5,032 nucleotides of DNA from Methanothrix sp. (GTDB lineage: Archaea > Halobacteriota > Methanosarcinia > Methanotrichales > Methanotrichaceae), in assembly GCA_011391755.1 (NCBI GenBank), contig JAABPZ010000130.1, forward strand, positions 1-5,032. The letters are read 5' to 3'. Shown piece by piece: positions 1 through 5,032 of this stretch (its first letter is position 1; each line of letters starts with the position of its first letter). The position numbers were made by a program, and so were the translations under genes. Under the pieces are notes generated by a model. That model had not been told where the DNA came from. It saw nothing but the letters and a program-made list of their open reading frames with translations, and made no database searches.

Positions 1-609
1 CCGGCCGTAATCGCCGCGCATGGCCAGCTCAAAGGCCACATCCGCCATGGGCGCAATGAGCCGGGAACGGGAAATATCGGTATCAATGGAGAAGAGCTTT
101 CGCTCGGGAACCAGGAGCATGACCATGCCAGATAACTCCTCCCTTTTAAGGAGAAGCATGCCTCTGTTGTCGGTAACCACAACGCCGCCCAGCATTGAGG
201 CCAGAGCGTCGTCCAGAGCTCCGGTAATGGTCACCCCCACCTCCCGGGCGGCAGCCACGCCGATCTTGGCCGCCTCTACCAGGTCCATCTCTTCTTGCAG
301 AGCATCCAGGGTTGCCAGGACGACTGCGTTGGCCGCCGTACTGCTGCTCTTGAGGCCGCCGGCCACAGGAATCTCGCTGCAAGTTCGCACTATCGCGCCA
401 TAGGAATAGCCCAGTCGCTCCTGCACCATGCGCACACAGGTCTCGATGAGGCGAGTGTCCACGCCGGGAACGTCTCCCAAAATATCGCCGGAATGGTTCA
501 GCTCCACTTCGGCATGGGTTTTGAGCTCGATTCCAAAGGCCGCCCCTTTCCAGGTGGCCACGGCATTAAGAACTGTGGCAGCGCCATTGGCCCAGGCATA
601 TCCTTTCAT
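1..609 (-). CDS. aroK: Archaeal shikimate kinase (GHMP superfamily), C-terminus cut by window edge
   Basis: This is the first 203 residues of an archaeal-type shikimate kinase, which phosphorylates shikimate with ATP in the cytoplasm on the chorismate (aromatic amino acid) pathway. It is unrelated to the bacterial P-loop AroK and belongs to the GHMP kinases. The N-terminus reads MKGYAWANGAATVLNA, typical of the archaeal enzyme. The GHMP phosphate-binding motif is at residues 81-94 (P-V-A-G-G-L-K-S-S-S-T-A-A-N), and a conserved GALDDA stretch follows at 130-135. The frame stays open to base 1, and the family is usually about 280-290 residues, so roughly 80-90 residues lie outside the window. 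The ATG at 609-607 overlaps the upstream gene's TGA by 4 bases, and a GGAG (plus-strand CTCC, 615-618) sits 5 nt before it. This supports the start and suggests translational coupling. Family assignment is confident; activity is inferred. Confidence 0.92.
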   Translation of the reverse strand, partial: MKGYAWANGAATVLNAVATWKGAAFGIELKTHAEVELNHSGDILGDVPGVDTRLIETCVRMVQERLGYSYGAIVRTCSEIPVAGGLKSSSTAANAVVLATLDALQEEMDLVEAAKIGVAAAREVGVTITGALDDALASMLGGVVVTDNRGMLLLKREELSGMVMLLVPERKLFSIDTDISRSRLIAPMADVAFELAMRGDYGR

Positions 610-1130
610 GATTGCTCCATCTCAAAGATCTTCTTGAGCTTGTCGAGCTCCTTTGCAAACTCATCTTTGCCTTCGCGAGTATATTTTGCGATCATCTTAT
701 TCAAGTACTCCAGTTCAGTGATGGATGAGATGAAGATGGGCTGATAGCAGCCCAATTCAACAAGTGGCAGGACCTCCACACCGCCTTTGTTTGTACCCTC
801 CTCCAGCCCTTTTACGACTACTATGAAAGCAAAGTTCTTGTAGCCCAGACCCCGGGCAATGTTCTTGGCGAAGCTGTTCATCTGCTGCACCCTTCGAGAA
901 GAGAGGTCTTTGTAGGCGGCAACGGAATCCTTGTACTCCACAAACATGATGGAATCATCGGACCAGAGCAGGGCGTCATACTCCACCACAGCGATGGCGT
1001 TTTTTAGAGCCACTACATTGAAGAGGACGCCGCGACACCAGCTTATGTTAAGGTGAAGCCGAAAGTCCGCTTCCGTCATAGGCGTATTCCTGGGCTTCAG
1101 AACATAAGGGTCGCTGGACAGTTCAATCAT
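606..1130 (-). CDS. Unrecognised 174-aa protein with a PD-(D/E)XK nuclease-like core
   Basis: I do not recognise a named family. Residues 46-67 look like a PD-(D/E)XK nuclease core: a hydrophobic strand ending in E50-Y-D52, then ALLW, then a second strand ending in F-V-E65-Y-K67. D52, E65 and K67 would be the catalytic set. A basic helix at 79-95 (RRVQQMNSFAKNIARGLG) and a hydrophobic strand at 100-106 (FAFIVVV) follow in the order expected of that fold, and E20 could be the extra helix acidic residue. The C-terminus (about 138-174) is a charged helix rich in K and E, possibly a coiled coil. No signal peptide or membrane segment is visible. The stop overlaps the shikimate kinase start in an ATGA, so the two are probably made from one message. 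No Shine-Dalgarno is seen before the ATG, and a TATA-like box about 25 nt upstream fits a leaderless mRNA. DNA cleavage is inferred only; it could be a non-catalytic member. Confidence 0.8.
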   Translation of the reverse strand: MIELSSDPYVLKPRNTPMTEADFRLHLNISWCRGVLFNVVALKNAIAVVEYDALLWSDDSIMFVEYKDSVAAYKDLSSRRVQQMNSFAKNIARGLGYKNFAFIVVVKGLEEGTNKGGVEVLPLVELGCYQPIFISSITELEYLNKMIAKYTREGKDEFAKELDKLKKIFEMEQS

Positions 1131-1150
1131 GAGGGGTCGTTTCTCTTTTC

Positions 1151-1158
1151 AGATAAAT
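1151..1158 (-). promoter_or_regulatory. Possible TATA box for the nuclease-like gene and shikimate kinase
   Basis: On the minus strand this reads ATTTATCT, centred about 25 nt before the ATG at 1130. That spacing fits archaeal transcription starting at or next to the start codon, which would also explain why the gene has no Shine-Dalgarno (the bases just before ATG are pyrimidine-rich, ACCCCTC). No clear BRE element is directly adjacent, so this is tentative. Confidence 0.35.
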
Positions 1159-1236
1159 GGACTTTTCCGCTGCACAAATTAGTGAAATGAAATCAGATCT
1201 ATCCTTGATAAAAGTGCATTTAGGGTGGAAATATAT

Positions 1237-1338
1237 CGTCTTTGTGCCTTTGTGTCTTTGTGGTGAGCGTATTCGTGGGTATTTTGTCTTCATCCTTTCA
1301 AAAGAACTCAACCACAAAGGCACAAAGACACAAAGACG
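1237..1338. repeat. Inverted pair of CACAAAG-type repeats, 28-bp arms, 46-nt spacer
   Basis: The left arm (1237-1264) and right arm (1311-1338) are reverse complements at 26 of 28 positions; one of the two mismatches would be a G-U wobble in RNA. Each arm is itself built from 8-base units of the kind CACAAAGR, so the right arm reads ACCACAAAGG, CACAAAGA, CACAAAGA, CG. The 46-nt spacer (1265-1310) shows no repeat. It lies between the ends of two genes' control regions: downstream of the reductase stop (1367) and upstream of the nuclease-like gene start (1130). It could fold as a long hairpin in either transcript. On the minus strand the right arm is T-rich and might end the reductase transcript. 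Similar CCACAAAGGCACAAAGACAC repeats are, to my recollection, dispersed in many bacterial and archaeal genomes; their function is not settled. Confidence 0.9.
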
Positions 1339-1366
1339 CCAAGAATGCGATTTAACAAACCAGAGG

Positions 1367-2527
1367 TCAGCCTCGCATCAAATTCGTCGCCAGATCGAAC
1401 ACAGTCTTGGGGCGGGAGAGCAGGACGATCGCAGCCGCATAGCCGGCTTTCTTGACAAATGAGCCTCCCGAGATGAGGCGTTTTCCGGACAGGCCGGCAA
1501 CCAGTCTGTCGATCTCTTCATCCTTCATCATGGCCAGCGTCTGCAAAGATGCCCGGCCCATGCGGTACTGCCAGTAAAATTCCCTTCTCCAGAGCTTTTC
1601 ATACTGGGAAAGACCTTCCCGGGAAACATCTCCCCTAGCCACAGCCTCGGCAGCCACGCTGCCGCAGATGGTGCCGGCGCGCATGCTGTAGGCCAGACCG
1701 CTCTGCCCGGCGGCACCGCCCGTGACCATCAGCGAGTTGGCAGACATCTCACCGGGCAGAACGCAGATGGGGTCGCCCCCTCGCCGCACAGCATGAATCT
1801 TGAGATTCTCAATATCCCGGTACTGCGTGGCTTTGAAGGCTTTAAACCGCTTCAAGAAATCCCGGAAAAAGGGCTGCACATTTTGACCGTGGCCGCGAAC
1901 GAAGACACCAAGCGTGGCGCGATCGCCACCTGCCGGTGAAAAGGTGGCCTTCCAGCCGGGTGCCATGCTGCCGATCCAATACTGGAAGAACATCTCCTCG
2001 CCCAGATCGGGATGCTCGACATCGGCTTCCATGGCCCAGGCAATGTCCTCGGCATGGCGCATGGGCAGCAGGCCAGCTTCGCGAGCCAGATGGGAAATAA
2101 CTCCTGAGGCGTCCACCACCACCCTGGCCTCGATCTCGTCCTCATTTAAGAATACAGTTCTGCGACTGCCATCCAGCCGGGATTTCTTGGCGACGCCGGC
2201 CAGCAGGCTCACCCCAGAGCTTTGCGCGAGCCTTAGGTAGTGTTCATCGAACTTCTTTCGGTCAATGAAGTAGCCTTTCGCCGGAATGCTAACGCCCTGG
2301 CCGGAAGGGGAGAGAATGCGCATGCCTTCCAGCTCTTTTTTCAGGTAGCAGTCCTCTACCTTGATGCCTGATGTGGCAGCCATTCCCTCAAAGAGGGTAT
2401 TGGCGGCATGATCCAGGCCGGCCAGATCCCTGTCCAATAAGATTACCCCGGCTCCGCCTTTTGCGGCAGAGATCGCAGCCATCAGGCCGGCGGGCGAAGC
2501 GCCCACTACCAGAACATCGCACTTCAC
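1367..2527 (-). CDS. FAD-dependent oxidoreductase of the geranylgeranyl reductase / FixC family, divergent
   Basis: This 386-residue flavoprotein resembles archaeal geranylgeranyl reductases, which saturate double bonds in isoprenoid chains of membrane lipids or quinones. The N-terminal Rossmann motif is V8-G-A-S-P-A-G14 followed by LLDRD (30-34) ending the second strand. YFIDRKKFDEHYLRLA (86-101) matches the family's substrate/FAD region, VVVDASG (136-142) is the second dinucleotide motif, and GGAAGQSGLAYSMRAG (270-285) is the third FAD motif. Two features are odd. The third motif normally begins GDAAG, and here the Asp is Gly271. The family's lipid-site motif Y-x-W-x-F-P appears as GWKATFSP (191-198), with the Tyr replaced by Trp, the inner Trp by Ala, and an extra Ser before Pro. 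The substrate may therefore differ. The start is GTG; no in-frame ATG occurs upstream before position 2570, and no Shine-Dalgarno is seen. Family membership is confident, exact substrate unknown. Confidence 0.85.
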   Translation of the reverse strand: MKCDVLVVGASPAGLMAAISAAKGGAGVILLDRDLAGLDHAANTLFEGMAATSGIKVEDCYLKKELEGMRILSPSGQGVSIPAKGYFIDRKKFDEHYLRLAQSSGVSLLAGVAKKSRLDGSRRTVFLNEDEIEARVVVDASGVISHLAREAGLLPMRHAEDIAWAMEADVEHPDLGEEMFFQYWIGSMAPGWKATFSPAGGDRATLGVFVRGHGQNVQPFFRDFLKRFKAFKATQYRDIENLKIHAVRRGGDPICVLPGEMSANSLMVTGGAAGQSGLAYSMRAGTICGSVAAEAVARGDVSREGLSQYEKLWRREFYWQYRMGRASLQTLAMMKDEEIDRLVAGLSGKRLISGGSFVKKAGYAAAIVLLSRPKTVFDLATNLMRG

Positions 2528-2550
2528 AAGAGGGATGGGGGCGTGCGATG

Positions 2551-2564
2551 AGATTAAGTTTTCC
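2551..2564 (-). promoter_or_regulatory. Possible BRE/TATA promoter of the reductase gene
   Basis: The minus strand reads GGAAAA (a purine-rich BRE-like stretch, 2559-2564) then CTTAATCT (2551-2558). The TATA-like part is centred about 27 nt before the GTG start at 2527, the spacing expected if transcription begins at the start codon. This agrees with the lack of a ribosome binding site and supports GTG as the true start. The TATA part is a weak match. Confidence 0.4.
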
Positions 2565-2618
2565 GGAGGGGCGGGAGAGACGAGAGGCGGCGTGGACCGA
2601 GGATGCCGCCCTGATGCA

Positions 2619-2640
2619 GAAAAAAAAGAAAGCGAAAAAG
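2619..2640 (-). terminator. T-rich terminator after the dipeptidase gene
   Basis: About 10 nt past the dipeptidase stop, the minus strand carries a run of 5 T (2635-2639) and then a run of 8 T (2620-2627) separated by CGCTTTC. Oligo-T tracts without a required hairpin are the usual intrinsic termination signal in archaea. It sits in the 123-bp gap between the dipeptidase stop and the reductase start, so the two are probably separate transcripts. Confidence 0.6.
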
Positions 2641-2650
2641 ACGCCTCTAA

Positions 2651-4249
2651 TTAGTTAACGGGAAAACGCATCAGCGTTTCCGTCAACAGGTCGTACACCT
2701 TGGATACGGTCGAGACCTCTAAGCGCTCATCCGGTGAGTGGACATGTTGCAACGTGGGGCCCAAAGATATCATATCCATTCCAGGGTACTTTTCCCCAAC
2801 CACGCTGGTCTCCAGGCCGGCGTGAATGGCTATGACCTTGGCCTCTTGACCGAATTTATCCTGATAGACCTGCTTCATCAGGCCCAGTATCGGAGACTCT
2901 GGGTTAGGCGCCCAGCCAGAATAACTATCAAGGAATGATACCTTGGCACCCGCCAGCTCGAAGACGCTTCGAATCATGTTGCCGGTGTCGTCTCGGGCCG
3001 AATCAAGGGAGCTCCTTACATAGAATCCGGCCCAAAACGCTCCATTTTCTGCCTTCAGGATGCCCATGCTGGTAGAGGTTTCTACTAACCCAGGAACAGC
3101 ATCGCTCATCCTCAAGACGCCGTTTGGGCAGCTATATACGGCGCTTATCAGGTTGACGGCGGATTGTGCCACCATTAGCTTAGCAGGAAGGTCAGCATTC
3201 TCTGCCATTATAACCAAGCCTGGCTCTGTGGCTGACAGCTCCTTTTGCACCATGGCTTCGAACTCCTTAACGTACTTGGCAAAGGAGTCGGCCTCTGACT
3301 TTGGAACTACTACAACGGCATCTGCTTCTCTGGGTATGGCGTTGTAACGATCTCCTCCATTAAAGCAAGCAATTCTCAGGCCGAACTGTCTCTGGGAAGT
3401 CCATAGCAGACGGGATAGGATCTTGGCTGCATTTCCCCTGCCCAGGTTTATATCAGTTCCGGAGTGGCCTCCCTTTAGCCCTTTGATGGCGATTTTGTAT
3501 CCAACCATCTGGGCCGGAGTTCCTTCCTCTGAATAATTCTTCTTGGCGTCAATGTACAGACCGCCGGCGCTGCCGATAGTAAACTCTCCCTCCGTCTCTG
3601 AGTCCACGTTTATGTAGATATCACCCTTGAGCATATCTGACTTAAGCCCATGAATACCAGTAAAACCGTCCTCCTCGTTGACGGTGAAGAGGGCCTCCAG
3701 AGGGCCGTGGACCAGTTTCTTATCTTCCAAAATGGCCATGATGATGGCAACCCCGATACCGTCATCAGCACCCAAGGTTGTGCCATTGGCCTTTACCCAT
3801 CCATCCTCTATGTAAGCCTGAATGGGATCCGTCTGAAAGTCAAAGTCCTTGTCTGCATCCTTCTGAGTTACCATGTCCATGTGAGCCTGAAGAATCAATC
3901 CTTTCCGGTCCTCCATTCCAGGAGTGGCAGGCTTGCGAATAAGGACGTTGCCGACTTCATCTACCGTAGTCTCCAGAGCCAAATCTTTGCCAAAATTTGC
4001 CAGATAGGCGCTTATCTGCTCCTCTTTGTGGGAAGGACGCGAAACTCCAGTCAAATTATAAAAATTTTCCCAGATAGCCTTAGGCATAAGAGAATCTATC
4101 GCCTCTCCCAAGGGGACTTTGGACAAATCATTATTGTTACCCCTGGTCGAATTTATGCCGGAGTCTGTATTTGAAGCTAAGCACGAATTCGTTATAAATA
4201 TCAGGACAAACGCTATCATTAGCGATTTAAAACGCTGGTTTTGTTTCAT
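2651..4249 (-). CDS. pepD: Aminoacyl-histidine dipeptidase (peptidase M20, PepD type) with signal-peptide-like N-terminus
   Basis: This 532-residue zinc peptidase should cleave Xaa-His and related dipeptides. Visible M20 residues are H123 and D125 in QAHMDMV, D162 in TLGADDGIG, the catalytic and metal glutamates E192-E193 in TVNEEDGFTG, D216 in INVDSE, and H504 in HVHSPDER. The lid domain motif GGHSGTDINLGRGNA lies near 260-275. The catalytic set is complete. Compared with the E. coli enzyme (about 485 residues) there is an N-terminal extension: basic KQNQRFK, a hydrophobic core near 9-21, then NSCLAS and a polar N/S/T-rich linker to about 45, before the peptidase begins near 46 (PLGEAIDSLMPKAIWENF). 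This suggests export. Cys23 lacks a good lipobox, so cleavage after Ala25 seems likelier than lipidation. The ATG is preceded by GAGTTGA (plus 4256-4262), one mismatch from GAGGTGA. The gene appears more AT-rich than the reductase downstream, possibly a sign of transfer. Family assignment is confident; location is inferred. Confidence 0.93.
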   Translation of the reverse strand: MKQNQRFKSLMIAFVLIFITNSCLASNTDSGINSTRGNNNDLSKVPLGEAIDSLMPKAIWENFYNLTGVSRPSHKEEQISAYLANFGKDLALETTVDEVGNVLIRKPATPGMEDRKGLILQAHMDMVTQKDADKDFDFQTDPIQAYIEDGWVKANGTTLGADDGIGVAIIMAILEDKKLVHGPLEALFTVNEEDGFTGIHGLKSDMLKGDIYINVDSETEGEFTIGSAGGLYIDAKKNYSEEGTPAQMVGYKIAIKGLKGGHSGTDINLGRGNAAKILSRLLWTSQRQFGLRIACFNGGDRYNAIPREADAVVVVPKSEADSFAKYVKEFEAMVQKELSATEPGLVIMAENADLPAKLMVAQSAVNLISAVYSCPNGVLRMSDAVPGLVETSTSMGILKAENGAFWAGFYVRSSLDSARDDTGNMIRSVFELAGAKVSFLDSYSGWAPNPESPILGLMKQVYQDKFGQEAKVIAIHAGLETSVVGEKYPGMDMISLGPTLQHVHSPDERLEVSTVSKVYDLLTETLMRFPVN

Positions 4250-4322
4250 GGTAGGTCAACTCTTCTAAACAGCTGGTATTATCAGGAAGTCTCTGATCAT
4301 TTTGCCTTTTGGAGGGCGAGCT

Positions 4323-4337
4323 TATTTAAATATTTCT
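4323..4337 (-). promoter_or_regulatory. BRE/TATA promoter of the dipeptidase gene
   Basis: The minus strand reads AAGAAATATTTAAATA: an A-rich BRE-like part followed by TTTAAATA (4323-4330), a strong archaeal TATA match. Transcription should start about 25 nt downstream, near 4300, leaving a leader of about 50 nt before the ATG at 4249. That leader holds the GAGTTGA ribosome site (4256-4262) and a short hairpin, ATCAG/CTGAT (4281-4285 with 4293-4297). Confidence 0.55.
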
Positions 4338-4363
4338 TTTGCATTCAGCATATGGAGTAGTCT

Positions 4364-4390
4364 CTCTAATCAGGTATCGGTAGATTAGAG
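4364..4390. repeat. Perfect 8-bp inverted repeat upstream of the dipeptidase promoter
   Basis: CTCTAATC (4364-4371) and GATTAGAG (4383-4390) are exact reverse complements separated by 11 nt. The centre is about 78 nt upstream of the predicted transcription start and about 50 nt upstream of the TATA box, a reasonable place for an activator or repressor site. A short direct repeat, AGTCTCT followed closely by ATCA, occurs here (4359-4365) and again near the predicted start site (4288-4294). Binding by a regulator is an inference. Confidence 0.5.
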
Positions 4391-5032
4391 CATCCATGCG
4401 ACAGTAAACCAAATATGCCTTTGTTCGGTCTAATTGCACAAGAAGGAGGGAGGAGAAAGTCAATTGGATGTAGGAGGGAAAGAATAGCCATCGACTTTCG
4501 CCAATACAATATACGTCAATTGCCGAGATAAAAGGCTTTCGCTTCAAGTTTAGAAAAGAACATTCACCACCCCAAGGAGATAATCAAGAAAAAGATGTAT
4601 CAAGTCCCAGGCGGGCCAGCGCCAAATCCACAGCGCCCTAATAGGCTGGAGCCAATCACCGCGAAGTGACGGCCTGACCCTGCCCGAAGCTCGACTTTAA
4701 TAAGCCGGGCTCGAAGGCAGCATAAGCGCTGGAATTTCACACAGCGTCCGAATTACTGGAACCCTTTTCATGGGGCCTCATGCCCGCCCTCTCGCCTTTG
4801 GCTTGACTTTTGCCGCTTCATGCCCCGACCGTGTATTAGCGTGAGATCCGGCGGATTACTGCGCCTTTTACAGCGCGCAACTTTTTCAGCCCGCCGAAAT
4901 TTTAGCCTCACAGGCTCGTAGCCAAATGCAGTGCCACGACGGCATGCATCTCCTGTACCAAGGGATTTTGATCGGCCAGCCCCGTGGTGGGGCAAACGCC
5001 CTTGTCATCAGAGCATCATCAGATACGTTAAG
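4391..5032. other. Long stretch with no supportable gene; right part GC-rich and hairpin-rich
   Basis: No reading frame here shows a recognisable domain. Frames of about 75 codons exist on the minus strand (within 4326-4547 and 4768-4995), but neither has a convincing start or known motif. The part from about 4560 to 5032 is richer in G and C and contains several short stems: TCAC/GTGA (4656-4669), AGCCT/AGGCT (4904-4916), GCCCC/GGGGC (4979-4993) and GGGC/GCCC (4990-5001). A longer-range pairing of CCAGCGC near 4616 with GCGCTGG near 4727 is also possible. It could hold a structured RNA, a decayed gene, or the remains of a mobile element. I could not match it to tRNA, RNase P RNA or SRP RNA. 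Confidence 0.5.

Noticed and set aside
1123..1323. Minus-strand frame of 66 codons between the reductase and the nuclease-like gene
   Set aside because: It runs through the repeat arm and spacer and its protein has no recognisable features. It overlaps the nuclease-like gene start and its predicted promoter.
1157..1462. Plus-strand frame of 101 codons containing NHKGTKTQR
   Set aside because: The NHKGTKTQR string is just the CACAAAG repeat read as protein, and the frame then runs antisense into the reductase gene.
4326..4547. Minus-strand frame of 73 codons upstream of the dipeptidase
   Set aside because: It has no family resemblance, covers the predicted TATA box and inverted repeat, and shows no sensible ribosome site.
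4600..4700. Possible SRP RNA (GGTCAGGCC on the minus strand)
   Set aside because: The expected GGAAGG...AGCAGC loop of helix 8 does not follow.
4681..4720. Possible RNase P RNA or tRNA fragment
   Set aside because: The minus strand has GAGCCCGGCTTAT, like the RNase P 3' conserved block, but the matching 5' block and the internal conserved segments are absent. TGCC/GGCA pairing here lacks tRNA loops and GGTTCGA.
4768..4995. Minus-strand frame of 75 codons, basic protein
   Set aside because: It starts at TTG, has no recognisable domain and has an in-frame stop shortly upstream. It is mentioned only as a weak hint of a TnpB tail.
5005..5025. CTGATGATG/CTGATGAC on the minus strand as a C/D box guide RNA
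   Set aside because: Only C-box-like and D-box-like strings are present, too close together and without a guide-length spacer.

Overview
The window looks archaeal and most resembles a methanogen-type euryarchaeon; I cannot name the genus. The main pointers are a shikimate kinase of the archaeal GHMP type, a flavoprotein of the geranylgeranyl reductase family (typical of isoprenoid-lipid archaea), AT-rich TATA/BRE-like promoters, and starts with little or no Shine-Dalgarno. All four genes I can support lie on the minus strand, so the region reads from right to left.

Layout, right to left. Positions 5032-4250 hold no gene I can support: a GC-rich, hairpin-rich stretch (about 4560-5032) followed by an AT-rich stretch with the presumed control region of the next gene (TATA-like box near 4323-4330 and an 8-bp inverted repeat at 4364-4390). 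Positions 4249-2651 encode an aminoacyl-histidine dipeptidase (M20 family, PepD type) with an unusual N-terminal signal-peptide-like extension. A T-rich tract (2619-2640 on the plus map) probably ends its transcript. Positions 2527-1367 encode a divergent FAD-dependent reductase of the geranylgeranyl reductase/FixC family, starting at GTG and possibly leaderless. Positions 1237-1338 contain two facing 28-bp arms of a CACAAAG-type repeat. Positions 1130-606 encode a small unrecognised protein with a PD-(D/E)XK-nuclease-like core. Its stop overlaps the start of the last gene by 4 bases (ATGA). Positions 609-1 encode the first 203 residues of archaeal shikimate kinase, cut by the window edge.

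How they work together. Only the last two genes are clearly linked: the ATGA overlap and a GGAG site inside the upstream gene make translational coupling likely. Shikimate kinase serves aromatic amino acid synthesis; the role of the nuclease-like partner is unknown. The reductase and the dipeptidase each seem to have their own promoter and terminator-like sequence and look like independent transcription units.

I found no complete defence system, CRISPR array, tRNA, rRNA or intact mobile element. The points most worth a second look are the nuclease-like gene coupled to shikimate kinase beside the inverted CACAAAG repeat, the apparently exported dipeptidase, the altered motifs of the reductase, and the structured non-coding right end.
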